Below, one piece after another: positions 30,931 to 41,660 of a DNA stretch of 64,000 nt. Below the pieces are notes generated by a model, which saw nothing but the letters and a program-made list of their open reading frames with translations, was not told the origin of the DNA and made no database searches. Made by a program: the position numbers and the translations under genes. Numbering within the stretch: position 1 is the stretch's first letter; each line of letters opens with the position of its first letter. Source of the DNA: Euclidia mi (lineage: Eukaryota > Arthropoda > Insecta > Lepidoptera > Erebidae); NCBI GenBank assembly GCA_944739405.2, contig OX123199.2:2841898-2905897 (forward strand). Direction: 5' to 3'.

Positions 30931-32310
30931 CTACCACCTGTAATATAATAATTATATGACAATAGCACTATGAACCGCTGTAATATGTTCCACATAAAAA
31001 AATAAGATGCCCAAAGAAAGTCCGTAATTTAAAAACACAAAAATTTTCCTAAAATAAAATGTAATGAAAATTCCTCAACATCAGAGATCAGTTCACCCAA
31101 CATTAAGGGTTAACTGGTAAAATTCGGGGAATATTACCTGCCATCAGCGATAATTCACTATAGTGATAATTTGCCCAACATCCGTATGAAAGTAAGGCAA
31201 GGTCACCTTAAGGAAGCATAACTTTTTTTCCTGGCAGTTACCGCAAGGAACTTATTAGATGGCATAAAAATATTTTTGAATTAAGAACCGTCCATGTAGA
31301 GAGAAAGCAATGGAATCTTAAGAAATTTATAGGAAAATATTGAAAAATAAGTTCAATGTCCACACCTATCTTCTTTGCGCGTGTTTTAGGCTTATAACGA
31401 AACGCCTACCTCAATGAGAACCAGATATATAGTAGCGGAAAGTCATTGACTACGGCTACGAAAACATAAAAAATGTATGGGAGAAAACTGTTTTTGCAAT
31501 AACTTGATGAATGTGCAAGTTAGGTAATTTCTAATGCTTGGTGACAAATATATGCAGCGAGAGCTTTCATTTAAAAAAAATTATGCGTATCGGTTGGGTA
31601 GAACGGGCTGGCCGACTCGTATTATAAAACACAAATTCTTTTAATATAAAGAAGATGAAGTGGGTAAGCGCCCTTAGCGGTCCCGTTGGGCTGTAATGAA
31701 TAGCTAGAAGAACCTTATGTCTTGCTCAGTAAGGTTCTAGACTTGTAATGCAATCGCGACTTGAAAAGGTAATGATAACTCCTTTCATCGAGCGTAAAAA
31801 ATGTACCTGGTTTATTTTTGTTCTGGATTACAGGCCATATTACCTTTTCCATGCTCCTAGTTAACATCATTTTTGTTGCATGCGGAGTACTTATGACTTA
31901 CTGACTGACTGACTTATGGCCTACTGCCCCCGGCGCAGCGGTAAAATACTACGCCGTAGCGGTTAATACAGCGCTACGCCAAGTGTTGTGAATTCATTCC
32001 TCACACGGGCCTTTTAATTTTTGTGTATATCGTTTGAATATTTCTGAAGTCACCCGCTATATAGAATGTGTCAAGTGCCGACCTTATGTTTGGAATAAAG
32101 AGGGCATCAAAGATTTCACTTTTTTTTTATAGCATCACGCCCGTTTCCCCGAAGGTGTTGGCACAGGGGAGATAATACATTCACATTTCTCCTTATGCAT
32201 TTTAAATTAAAATTACTTAACGTAAACATAAATAACTTAGTAAATTCCATATTTGGGAGATTTCAACGCCTGTAACTACTGATAATTAAATATTTCTTAA
32301 GAAGCGATAT
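30931..32310. other. Unassigned stretch with old SINE pieces
   Basis: No gene. Around 31,923-32,015 'gcccccggcgcagcggtaaa' and 'acgggcc' look like a degraded tRNA-SINE head. At 32,133-32,165 a reverse SINE tail 'cacgcccgtttccccgaagg' is present. Confidence 0.4.
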
Positions 32311-32311
32311 T

Positions 32312-32460
32312 TTAGTGGAGAGACCAACGGACTGCTACGCAGAAGTTCTCGGATTCGAATCCAGGTCGCGCACCAATGACTTTTCGAAGTTATGTGCGTA
32401 TAAAATTGTTGCTAAACGGTGAAGAAAAGCAGCGTGAGGAAACCTGCATATCTGAGAGTT
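32312..32460 (+). repeat. tRNA-derived SINE head fragment
   Basis: This contains 'ctcggattcgaatccaggtc' (box B-like), 'gcaccaatgacttttcg' and 'gaggaaacctgcat', shared with the SINEs at 36,445 and 54,740. It is interrupted at about 32,462 by the ATT tail of another SINE. The part after the interruption resumes near 32,755, so the SINE at 32,467 probably inserted here. Confidence 0.55.
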
Positions 32461-32466
32461 ATCCAT

Positions 32467-32755
32467 AATATAATAATAATATAATACAATATTCTACCAC
32501 ATGCACACAGCACTATCTAGCTAGTCCCAAACTAAGCAGAAGCTTGTACTATGGGTACAAGACAATGGATAGACAAACATAATATATCCTTTTTTTATTC
32601 TAAATACATACATATTATACATAGAAACACCCAGACCAAAACAAACATATGTGTTCATGCACACAAATGTTTGACTTGAGCGGGAATCGAACCCACGACC
32701 TTCAGCGTAGCAGTCACTTGCACTCCCGCGGCGCCAACCGGTCGTCAATAATGTT
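32467..32755 (-). repeat. SINE, reverse orientation, nested in another SINE
   Basis: It begins (plus strand) with an AAT-rich tail and 'attctaccacatgcacacag', ends with a reversed tRNA-like head 'gggaatcgaacccacgacc', and matches the SINEs at 15,355 and 47,283. Flanking sequence on both sides belongs to one interrupted SINE. Confidence 0.6.
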
Positions 32756-32885
32756 CTCGAAAGACATGTGAAGTCTGCCAACCCGCACTTGGCCAGCGTG
32801 GTGGACCTTACCCTTCTCATAGTGAGAAGAGGCCCGTGCCCAGCAGTGGGACCGTTTATATACAGGGCCGATAATGATGATCAAT
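32756..32885 (+). repeat. 3' half of the interrupted SINE with lepidopteran tail
   Basis: 'aacccgcacttggccagcg' and 'gcccgtgcccagcagtggga' followed by 'gataatgatga' are the usual 3' end of this lepidopteran SINE/RTE tail. It matches the end of the SINE at 54,740. Confidence 0.6.
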
Positions 32886-33729
32886 TTAATATTTTTAACA
32901 TTAACTTTTTCAAAAAAACTTTAATGATGAATGCCTAAAACATTCTGAGCATCTCGTAAACAGTCCAATTTATTGTATAAAACTAGTGTAGAGTACTGCC
33001 TAGTTCTCTTGCCGTAATAGTTTTTATTTGTTGGTATCGTATTATACCTTGCTTGACTTGTTTAAAGAAAAGAAAAGAAAAGAAATATTTTATTTGTATC
33101 TCCAAAGCCTTAAAACTAAGCACGTATTATGTCTATTATCTATATAATAACAATTCGTTGGTGTAAACATTATCAAACGGATTGGAGTACAAATTGGAAC
33201 CTGCGTCAGCTATGGTTGCAGATAACTGCAACGCTGGTATTCTCGCAGGACCAGATGATATACCTATAATAATTATATGTATATACTAAAATAATATAAA
33301 TATTAATATGATGGATAAAATGCTATTTAAATGTTAATTAAAATATATACGACAATATATATAATATATATACGCATACATATTATATGATTTATGTAAA
33401 TAAATAATATAAATACTAATAAAACTTTAGTTGACTTAGTATTGTTGTTTAACACTTCAGACAGGCAATCATAAGACATTTATAGCGCGTTTCCGAACGC
33501 TTTCGGTTCTGTCAAAAGTGTCAGCCGTCAAGCAAGCAATACCATTGCGTTAGCCGGCTGAAGCCGGTAATCAATACATTCATAGAATAAAAGTGGAAAC
33601 GCTGCGCTCGCGCTGTTGAGTGTACGTAATAAACAAGACTAGAAAATAAGTAACATTGACAGCCAAATGAAATTCTTTCCACCCAATGAGTGGTGTACAG
33701 GTAGGTGAAGGTGCTTAGATATGTCATGG
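32886..33729. other. Unassigned stretch, possible LINE 3' flank
   Basis: A run of (AAGAA)n followed by 'atattttatttgtatctcc' at 33,066-33,105 looks like the tail of a minus-strand LINE. 33,290-33,400 is ATAT-rich. 33,510-33,729 may be the 3' UTR of the Jockey-like element; I cannot fix the boundary. Confidence 0.35.
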
Positions 33730-36393
33730 TTATACTAAGATAGATTTTTGTGCGTTTAATAAAATTTGCCTATACTTATTTTTAAATGAATAAACCGATT
33801 TCAGGCTACGTATAGGCGGTGGAAGGTCATTCCATATTTTGGCTGCCGAAAATTTAAAACCACCTTCGAACGAGGCTGATTTGTGCTTTGAAATAACCAA
33901 CAGATAAGATGCGGCTCTTGTGCTGTATTGATTTACATCCCTGGACCATGTCAACTTCTTATAGAGGTAATTCGGCTTCTGATATTTTACTATTTCAAAG
34001 AGTAAGGTTGCCAAATGTAAATGTCTACGAGCGGCCATCTTCATGAGGTTCCCACTATTTAGGTATGGAGTGACATGTGTATGTGGTGGAATATTATAGC
34101 AGAACCGAGCACATGCATTTTGTACTCGTTGAATTAGCTTCTCCGTTCTTTTTAGTAAACATGACCCGAATACAGTGTCTGCATAATTGAGTTTGGATAG
34201 GACTAGAGTTTCGCAAAGCAAAATCCGCATGTCGGTCCTCAGATGCCGGCGAATTCGGTATAGCAGTTTGAGACGGTAAAAACAGTTTTTAACAGCTTCA
34301 AGTACATGCGTCTCAAAATGCAGTTCACCATCTACAACTAAGCCTAGATTGCGAGCCTCACTAACCCGGTCTATGGGACAATTATCAACCATCACTACAG
34401 GATTATGGTGTTCTATTTTTTTGATGCACTCCTTTGAGCCTAATATTAGATACTTGGATTTAGTAGGGTTTAGCACCAAGGAATTTTGTCTTGCCCAATC
34501 TGATATGTTGACTAAATCCTCATTCAATCTGCTTACAGATTCTTGACAATCATTTGGGTGAAATGATATATAAAGTTGAAGGTCATCAGCATACATGTGA
34601 AACTGGGCATTTCGGATGTGGTTGGTAACATCGGCACTGTACAATATGAAGAGGAGAGGGCCGAGAACTGATCCCTGTGGGACGCCCCGAGTCACCTGAC
34701 AGCAAGAAGAATTGGCCTTATTACCCTCCCTGGCATTATCCAGTTGCACAAATTGAGATCTGTCAGTCAGATAACTATGGAACCACTTTACAGTCGCTGA
34801 GTCACACCCGTAGTAGGAAAGTTTGGCAAGAAGAAGAGAAATATTAATTGTTTCAAAAGCCCGCGAAAAATCAAGTAGGGTAAGCAAAGTACCCATGCCC
34901 TTATCCCTCGCCTCCAAAATGTCATCAACAACATCCAGGAGAGCGGTGGACGTACTATGACCTTTACGAAATCCAGATTGTCTTTGAGGTATAATGTTAT
35001 AAGTTTCAAGGTATTTCCTCAACTGACTGCTTACCGCCTTCTCCAGCACCTTAGACAGACAAGGAAGTAAGCTGATGGGTCTAAGATCTTTGGCTGTTAC
35101 TGGATTGGCTATTTTGGGTATGGGCTTGACAATAGCAGTTTTCCATACATCAGGAAAGGTAGAGGAGGTGATAGACTTATTTATTATAGCTGTGATGTAC
35201 GGAAGGGCATGGGGAAGTGTCATCATCAGCATTTCTAGAGAAATATTGTCAATACCAAGGGCATTAGATTTAAGGCTGCTAATATGCAAGCGGACCTCTT
35301 CCTCACTAATTGGCTCTAGACTGAATGTGTTTGAGTGAAACCTGTTTGTTTCAAAATATATTAAATCTGTTAAAGTGACAGTATCATTCCCAGGTATGTT
35401 CATGAAATGTTTATTTATGTCTTCTGGATTGTTAAACAAGTGAGGCAATTCATGCCTCTTTTGTTTGCCTATATTAATGGTAGATTTTAAGTTATACCAA
35501 AGCTTTCTTGGGTTTTGTATATGTCCATTTACGTATGATTCAAAATAAGCTCTTTTTTCACTATCCATTGCACTCACTATAATATTTTTCAGGTGTTTAT
35601 AACTAGTTTTATGTATATCACTTTTACTATGTTTGTAGCGTGTTAGGTACCTGTCACGCAATTTCACCATATCTTTGATTGTGTCCGTAATCCACGGATA
35701 AGACCTTTCTCTCAATAAAATTCTTTTAATTGGAGCATGTAAATCGAAAAGAGTAGTGATAAAAGTGTTCAGTATTGATACCATGTCACTCACATTCTCC
35801 AGAGTGGTAATATAAGACCAGTCTAATTTGTGGAGGTCATTCTGGAACAAATCGGGCAATATGTCGTTTATTGGTCTATAATGGATCCACTGTGGGGAAG
35901 GCTTATGGATTTTAAATAGGAAACTCACAGATATAATAGCATGTTGTCCTAATTCCGGTTTATGTTGAACGATAATGTTGTTGACTTCAACATCAGTGCA
36001 CACAATATCGATCAGTGTCTCACTGTGATCAGTAAAGTGTGTTGGCTGCTGGATAATTTGTTTGAGACTCATGTAATGTAAGAAATTATTTAATGATGTA
36101 GTACTGCTATTAGTCCCCAGACAATTTGTGTTAAAATCTCCCAAAATTATAATTTTATCCGCTTTGCTGAATGACATCAAGGAATCTGTCAATGCATCTA
36201 AGAAGGTATTGATGTCTAACCATGGTGGTCTATATGCCGTACCGATAATGACAGTTAGCGCATTGACGGTGAGTCTGAGCCACATTTGTTCAACATTTGG
36301 TGTGACTGGATGTGTGATGGTTCGAACCCTGAGGTCACGGCGCACATAGAAGCCAACGCCCCCACCCCGGCCACCCCGCGTTTGGTGTAATAT
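33730..36393 (-). CDS. ORF2 of a Jockey/CR1-like LINE, 5'-truncated
   Basis: The open frame runs from about 36,393 (after a TAA at 36,394-36,396) to 33,730 without interruption, about 887 codons. It enters partway through the APE endonuclease (GGVGFYVRRDL), then has IILGDFNTN and LIDIVCTD. In place of the usual S-D-H terminal motif it reads LGQHAII, which keeps only the His. The RT follows with AIVKPIPKI, LLDFSRAFETI (motif A, with Glu where Asp is usual in FDT), GVPQGSVLGPLLFILY (motif B) and YADDLQLY (catalytic, about residue 585 from 36,345). The C-terminus AAKIWNDLPPPIRS is typical of this superfamily. There is no in-frame ATG near the 5' end, so this is a truncated, probably recent insertion. 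Confidence 0.85.
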   Translation of the reverse strand: MLHQTRGGRGGGVGFYVRRDLRVRTITHPVTPNVEQMWLRLTVNALTVIIGTAYRPPWLDINTFLDALTDSLMSFSKADKIIILGDFNTNCLGTNSSTTSLNNFLHYMSLKQIIQQPTHFTDHSETLIDIVCTDVEVNNIIVQHKPELGQHAIISVSFLFKIHKPSPQWIHYRPINDILPDLFQNDLHKLDWSYITTLENVSDMVSILNTFITTLFDLHAPIKRILLRERSYPWITDTIKDMVKLRDRYLTRYKHSKSDIHKTSYKHLKNIIVSAMDSEKRAYFESYVNGHIQNPRKLWYNLKSTINIGKQKRHELPHLFNNPEDINKHFMNIPGNDTVTLTDLIYFETNRFHSNTFSLEPISEEEVRLHISSLKSNALGIDNISLEMLMMTLPHALPYITAIINKSITSSTFPDVWKTAIVKPIPKIANPVTAKDLRPISLLPCLSKVLEKAVSSQLRKYLETYNIIPQRQSGFRKGHSTSTALLDVVDDILEARDKGMGTLLTLLDFSRAFETINISLLLAKLSYYGCDSATVKWFHSYLTDRSQFVQLDNAREGNKANSSCCQVTRGVPQGSVLGPLLFILYSADVTNHIRNAQFHMYADDLQLYISFHPNDCQESVSRLNEDLVNISDWARQNSLVLNPTKSKYLILGSKECIKKIEHHNPVVMVDNCPIDRVSEARNLGLVVDGELHFETHVLEAVKNCFYRLKLLYRIRRHLRTDMRILLCETLVLSKLNYADTVFGSCLLKRTEKLIQRVQNACARFCYNIPPHTHVTPYLNSGNLMKMAARRHLHLATLLFEIVKYQKPNYLYKKLTWSRDVNQYSTRAASYLLVISKHKSASFEGGFKFSAAKIWNDLPPPIRSLKSVYSFKNKYRQILLNAQKSILV

Positions 36394-36444
36394 TTATGCG
36401 TACTTTGTTTTTTATTTGTGTAATATTGTTTTAAAGCAATGTAT

Positions 36445-36667
36445 GTATGGCAGCGATAGCCGAGTGGATATACCAACAGACTGCCGTGCAGAAGGTATCG
36501 GGTTCGATTCCACGGCACGCACCAATGACTTTTCGGAGTTATGTGCGTATTGAATTGTTAATTATCGCTTGTCCCGTGCCTCGGTGAGCACGTTAAGCCG
36601 TCGGTCCCGGTTGTCATGAAGATCTTTGACAGTCGTTACAAGGCGTCAGTAATAATAATAATAATAA
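36445..36667 (+). repeat. tRNA-derived SINE ending in (TAA)n
   Basis: The head 'gcgatagccgagtggatata' with box B 'gggttcgattccac', then 'gcaccaatgacttttcgg', 'cgtgcctcggtgagcacgtt' and 'tttgacagtcgttacaagg', ends in TAA repeats at 36,650-36,667. The first Dong-like copy begins immediately after those repeats. Confidence 0.65.
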
Positions 36668-39600
36668 CCTAGCAACACGTCAACAAGACGACATAAATTA
36701 TTTTCCTCGAATATTTATATTTCTATTTTAAATCATATTTTTGGATTCATATATATATTTTTGACTACAAGAAATACTTCTTTACCTGAGAAACATATAA
36801 TTATAACAAGAAACCATATAATACATTATGAAAAGAAGATACAAAAACATTACTCAACTGATGACATCTAACGTCAATGACAAATAAAAGTGTAAATAAA
36901 CATATAATTATAATTACAACGAGGAGATGATAATGATATTATGTTGACAAGAGCTAGGGCAGCAGCTGCACGCAATACATCCCCGGACTCGTCGCTCAGC
37001 TCCGCCTCGCAGCCGCCGGCACCTACAACAGAGTTGCCGGCAATCATAGAGGCGTCGAGCTCGTCAAGCGACGAGTATTTCTCCCCGCCGACGTCACCAA
37101 CACCCGTACGCCGCCGTGGGAGAGGCCGGCCACCGCTACGCTTGGGACCCCGAGATCCACCGGTCTCGAACAGGGCCCCCGCTCCCGGTGGTAATGTGCA
37201 CCGCATGAAATGGACTACAACCATGAATGAAAACGTCATGCGGGCATATTTTGTGGCTACAGAGGGAGGTACCAACCTTACGGCGTATCGTGACCGCATG
37301 CTGCCTCTGTTTCAGGGCTTCGAACCAGCTGTCAACGTTTCGGCACAGCGACTGTCGGATCAAGTGCGGGCTATCCAGCGCTGCCGCCTGCTGGATAACG
37401 ACGCACTTGAGAGGCTACGATCTGACTTACTACGTAACCCGCCTATCCCTTCTTCTACGAGTAGTGATTTACAAGTTGCAAATATTGTCAGACCGCAAAG
37501 GACTGTTGAAGAGGTGCATAGTAGGGATACACAAGTAAGTACCCAGTACATAGATGAATTAAGGAGTACTTTGGAGTGCACTATTCGGGAGTATCGTTTT
37601 GTGAATACCGCAGATAGGCCTCGCTTACCGCGTTTGCCCACACACAAGAAAAATATAGCGCTGGTGTGTGCCCTGGATTCACTATTGTCCACGTACTTAG
37701 ACAATAGTGAAGATCTTAGCGATACCCACTCGATTCTGTACTGTGCGGCTGTTACAGCGTGTCGAGTGGCAGGTATTAAAATACCAAATGGTAGTAATAC
37801 TGCCTCTCGAACTAATGCTGTACCGGCCTGGCAGTGCAGGATTGAGCGTCGTATCGCTGAGGCCAGGGCGCTCATCGGAAAGCTAATTTGCTTCAGGTCG
37901 GGCAATACAAGACCGAGAGTGATGCGTTTTGTGACTCGGGCGTTCTTAGGTACGGGCCTTAGTCGCCAAGAATACGAATCACGAGTCACAGAACGCATCG
38001 ACTACCTGAAGCAAAAAGTTTGTGCGTGGGCAAACCGTTTAAGACGGTACAAAAGGCGTGTGGACCGATACACCCAGAATAGGGCATTCCAAAAAGATGA
38101 AAGGTGGGTGTATAGAAGTTGGGAGCGGACTGATCCAAGTGTGGATGATGGGCGTCTGCCGGATGCTGAGGCAACGAACACTTTCTGGCGCAGCATTTGG
38201 TCGATGCCCATCAGCCACACTGAGGGTGATTGGTTTGGGGATGTTAAGCGAGCATGTGAGGGAATACCTCAAATGCAGAGCGTAGCCATTGAAACAACGG
38301 ATATAGCTTGTGCAGTCCGTTCATTATCTAACTGGAAATCAGCGGGACCGGACGGACTGCACAACTTCTGGTTGAAGTGGCTACGTAGTGCCCATGCTCG
38401 GTTGGCATCCCAATTCCAGGCATCTTTGGAATCGGGCTCGATCCCAACTTTTATGCTACTGCTCTTTAAGTCAGGTTGTACCACGGACCCCAAAAATTAT
38501 AGACCGATAACGTGTCTACCGACTATGTATAAACTTCTTACATCCATTTTGAGGACGAAGATGTTATCACATATAAGAAATAATAACATTATGTCAGTGG
38601 CTCAAAATGGATGTAAGAATGGGGCCCGTGGTACAAAAGAGCTACTCCTATTTGACATGGCCATTAGCCAGCAGGTGCGTCGCAATCGAAAGGATCTGGC
38701 GACATGCTGGATAGATTACAAGAAGGCCTACGACTCCGTGCCACATACGTGGCTCTTGAGGGTGCTGGAGTTATATAAAGTCGATATAACTCTATGCACC
38801 TTCTTGAAAGCATGTATGGGGCAGTGGAGTACGGTCCTTCGCTATCCAGGGTGTCGGCAGATTCGCGATTGCGGTGCTCCTCTAAAGATCGAACGGGGTA
38901 TATTCCAAGGTGACAGTTTAAGTCCCTTGTGGTTTTGTCTAGCTCTGAATCCTCTCAGCACTCTGCTAGAGGGGTCTGGGCTAGGCTATCGGTTGCAGCG
39001 TAGGGGTCAAGTTATATCCCACCTCTTTTATATGGATGACCTTAAATTATTTGCCCCCACCACTTTCCAATTGACAGCGTTACTAAAAGTAACTGAAACT
39101 TTTAGTAATTCTATCAAGATGGAATTTGGTGTGGATAAGTGTGCGGTCATGTATGTAAAACGAGGTGGTATTGTGGAATCTGATGGAATAGAGCTTTCAG
39201 ATTCCACAAAACTTAGATCTCTATCTGCAACCGAGACTTACAAGTATCTGGGTATGTCGCAGGCCTTAGGTATTGCTGAGACTGCCATGAAACAATCATT
39301 GCGGGAGCGCTTCTTTGGCCGCCTGAAGAAAATACTGAAAAGTTTTTTATCAGGCGGCAACAGGGTGCGTGCCTATAATGGTTGGGCCATGCCAGTCTTA
39401 GCGTACTCCTTCGGCATACTCAGATGGACTCAATCAGAACTGGACGCCTTGGACAGAAAAGTCCGTTGTCTATTGACTGAATATCGAATGCATCACCCGC
39501 GGTCGTCAGTAATGAGGTTGTACATCCCGCGGAAATGTGGTGGTCGTGGTTTCTTAAGTGCTAAGGACCTCCACAACCGCGAGGTGTACAACCTTAGAGA

Positions 39601-40655
39601 ATATTTTCTCAAGACGGACACGGGTGTGCATCGTGATATTGTTGCTGTAGACAACGGACTTACCCCGTTGGGTCTGGCAAAAAAGAGCTGGCGCAAACCT
39701 GTTGTACTAAGTATTGAGGAGCGCAGGGATGTATGGAAGGGCAAGGAGTTGCATGGACGTTTTTATCGGGCCTTACATAGGCCTGATGTAGACTTCATGA
39801 CATCAGTTGCTTGGCTACGGTTCGGTGATCTATTTGCAGAGACCGAAGGTTTTGTCTGTGCAATTATGGACGAAGTTGTCATGACGAACAACTACCGTAA
39901 GTATATTCTGAAGGATGGGACTGTTGACATATGTCGGGCGTGTCACCAGCCCGGCGAATCCCTCAGACATATAGTTTCCGGTTGTTCTCGTCTTGCCAAC
40001 GGCGACTACTTGCACAGACACAATCAAGTAGCCAGGATCGTCCATCAGCAGCTTGCCTTAAAATACAGCCTTGTACCCTTTGAAGTACCGTACTACAGGT
40101 ATGTGCCCGATCCAGTTCTCGAAAATGGCCGTGCCACTATGTACTGGGATCGATCTATCATCACCGATAGGACTATCGTGGCTAACAAGCCCGATATCGT
40201 GGTGATAGATCGATCAGAACGCCTTGCAATGATCGTTGATGTCACTATTCCCCATGACGAGAATCTCGTGAAGGCCGAAAAAGACAAGGAAATCAAGTAT
40301 TTGGACCTGGCTCACGAGATTGTCGACATGTGGGATGTGGACTCGGCGATCATTGTACCGATAGTCGTGTCAGTTAATGGTCTCATTGCCAAGAGCCTCG
40401 ATCACCATCTCAAGAGGCTCTCGTTAGGCGGCTGGATCAAGTCCTCCATACAAAAGGCAGTATTGTTGGACACGACGCGCATAGTTCGGAGGTTCCTCTC
40501 TCTGGAGCCCTAACCACCGGTAGCTTGGTCCCTGTGCCCGGTACCGGTGGGTCTCCGTGGTCCTATTTTATATGGTTAAATTTTATTTGTATTTTTATAA
40601 GAGTGATTTAATTATGTAAAATAAGACGATGAGATAAAATTAGTGAATAAAGAGG
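36668..40655 (+). mobile_element. Dong/R4-type retrotransposon, copy A (full length)
   Basis: The 5' end 'cctagcaacacgtcaacaag' is identical to the 5' end of copy D at 43,268, and both follow a TAA tract. The 3' end is 'gaataaagagg' followed by TAA repeats. A single ORF with a site-specific restriction-like endonuclease and insertion inside (TAA)n fit the Dong branch of the R4 clade. It contains a 5' leader of about 270 bp and a 3' UTR of about 140 bp including 'taaccaccggtagcttggtc'. Confidence 0.85.
36941..40513 (+). CDS. Dong-like ORF: Myb-like domain, RT, restriction-like endonuclease
   Basis: This 1,190-residue single ORF starts with a disordered Ser/Pro-rich N-terminus, then a Myb-like block (MKWTTTMNENVMRAYFVATE, about residues 88-160) for DNA binding. 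The RT core follows with ATCWIDYKKAYDSVP (motif A), GIFQGDSLSPLWFCLALNPL (motif B) and FYMDDLKLF (catalytic, about residue 697). After the thumb comes the CCHC finger CRACHQPGESLRHIVSGC (about 998) and the nuclease core KPDIVVIDRSERLAMIVDVT (about 1,082). The protein would nick TAA repeats and copy its RNA there. Compared with copy D, 15 bases are missing near 38,452, removing about five residues from the RT block before LLFKSGCT, which may impair it although the frame stays open. Confidence 0.88.
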   Translation: MLTRARAAAARNTSPDSSLSSASQPPAPTTELPAIIEASSSSSDEYFSPPTSPTPVRRRGRGRPPLRLGPRDPPVSNRAPAPGGNVHRMKWTTTMNENVMRAYFVATEGGTNLTAYRDRMLPLFQGFEPAVNVSAQRLSDQVRAIQRCRLLDNDALERLRSDLLRNPPIPSSTSSDLQVANIVRPQRTVEEVHSRDTQVSTQYIDELRSTLECTIREYRFVNTADRPRLPRLPTHKKNIALVCALDSLLSTYLDNSEDLSDTHSILYCAAVTACRVAGIKIPNGSNTASRTNAVPAWQCRIERRIAEARALIGKLICFRSGNTRPRVMRFVTRAFLGTGLSRQEYESRVTERIDYLKQKVCAWANRLRRYKRRVDRYTQNRAFQKDERWVYRSWERTDPSVDDGRLPDAEATNTFWRSIWSMPISHTEGDWFGDVKRACEGIPQMQSVAIETTDIACAVRSLSNWKSAGPDGLHNFWLKWLRSAHARLASQFQASLESGSIPTFMLLLFKSGCTTDPKNYRPITCLPTMYKLLTSILRTKMLSHIRNNNIMSVAQNGCKNGARGTKELLLFDMAISQQVRRNRKDLATCWIDYKKAYDSVPHTWLLRVLELYKVDITLCTFLKACMGQWSTVLRYPGCRQIRDCGAPLKIERGIFQGDSLSPLWFCLALNPLSTLLEGSGLGYRLQRRGQVISHLFYMDDLKLFAPTTFQLTALLKVTETFSNSIKMEFGVDKCAVMYVKRGGIVESDGIELSDSTKLRSLSATETYKYLGMSQALGIAETAMKQSLRERFFGRLKKILKSFLSGGNRVRAYNGWAMPVLAYSFGILRWTQSELDALDRKVRCLLTEYRMHHPRSSVMRLYIPRKCGGRGFLSAKDLHNREVYNLREYFLKTDTGVHRDIVAVDNGLTPLGLAKKSWRKPVVLSIEERRDVWKGKELHGRFYRALHRPDVDFMTSVAWLRFGDLFAETEGFVCAIMDEVVMTNNYRKYILKDGTVDICRACHQPGESLRHIVSGCSRLANGDYLHRHNQVARIVHQQLALKYSLVPFEVPYYRYVPDPVLENGRATMYWDRSIITDRTIVANKPDIVVIDRSERLAMIVDVTIPHDENLVKAEKDKEIKYLDLAHEIVDMWDVDSAIIVPIVVSVNGLIAKSLDHHLKRLSLGGWIKSSIQKAVLLDTTRIVRRFLSLEP

Positions 40656-40740
40656 AATAATAATAATATAATAATAATAATAATAATAATAAGGCTCTTT
40701 ACCTTATTATTATTATAATAATAATAATAAGGTAAAGAGC
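40656..40740. repeat. (TAA)n tract with a 47-bp palindrome at the copy A/B junction
   Basis: After the TAA repeat, 'gctctttacc' plus (TTA)n at 40,694-40,716 mirrors (TAA)n plus 'ggtaaagagc' at 40,717-40,740. The 'ggtaaagagc' is native Dong sequence at the truncated 5' end of copy B. The inverted copy therefore looks like templated filler made during insertion. Confidence 0.7.
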
Positions 40741-41624
40741 TGCATGGACGTTTTAATCGGGCTCGATGTAGACTTACCAGCTTCTGTGTCCTGGCTACGT
40801 TTTGGCGATCTGTTCGCCGAAACAGAAGGTTTTGTCTTTGCGATTATGGACGAGGTTGTCATGACGAATAACTACCGGAAGTATATCCTGAGGGATGGGA
40901 CGGTTGACATATGTCGGGCATGTCACCAGCCTGGTGAATCTCTCAGACATATAGTATCTGGTTGTTCTCGTCTTGCCAACGGCGAATATTTGCACAGGCA
41001 CAACCAAGTAGCTAGGATCATCCATCAGCAACTTGCCTTAAAGTACAATCTTGTAGACTCTGAGATACCGTACTACAGGTATGTGCCCGACCAAGTTCTT
41101 GAAAATGGTCGTGCCACCATGTATTGGGATCGATCTATCATTACTGATAGAACTATTGTGGCTAACAAGCCAGATATAGTAGTGATAGATCGATCTAAGC
41201 GCCTTGCAATGATCATCGATGTCACCATTCCCCATGACGAGAATCTCGTGAAAGCCGAGAAAGATAAACAAATAAAATATTTGGATTTGGCTCACGAGAT
41301 TGTCGACATGTGGGATGTGGACTCGGCGATCATTGTACCGATAGTCGTGTCAGTTAATGGTCTCATTGCCAAGAGCCTCGATCACCACCTCAAGAGGCTC
41401 GCGTTAGACGGTTGGATTAAGTCCTCTATACAGAAGGCAGTATTGCTGGCCACGGCTCGTATCGTCAGGAGGTTCCTCTCTCTGGAGCCCTAACCACCGG
41501 TAACTTGGTCCCTGAACCCGATACCGGTGAGCCCCGTAATTTTATTTTATATTTTTATATAGTTTTTTTCTAAATCACATAAAAATGTAAAATATAATTT
41601 ATGAGAGAATGTTAAAATAAAGAG
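40731..41624 (+). pseudogene. Dong-like copy B, 5'-truncated
   Basis: This retains only the CCHC finger and restriction-like endonuclease. The ORF 40,744-41,493 reads CRACHQPGESLRHIVSGC and KPDIVVIDRSKRLAMIID with the usual stop followed by 'taaccaccggtaacttgg'. About ten bases are missing near 40,765 compared with copies C and D, shifting the frame of the first codons. It is followed by a TAA tract (41,625-41,660). Confidence 0.8.
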
Positions 41625-41660
41625 AATAGTAATAATAATAATAATAATTATAATAATAAT

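Noticed and set aside
36874..37299. Long minus-strand ORFs opposite the Dong-like ORFs (also 37,360; 43,489; 43,963)
   Set aside because: They are antisense shadows of the conserved plus-strand coding sequence and recur only because the copies recur.
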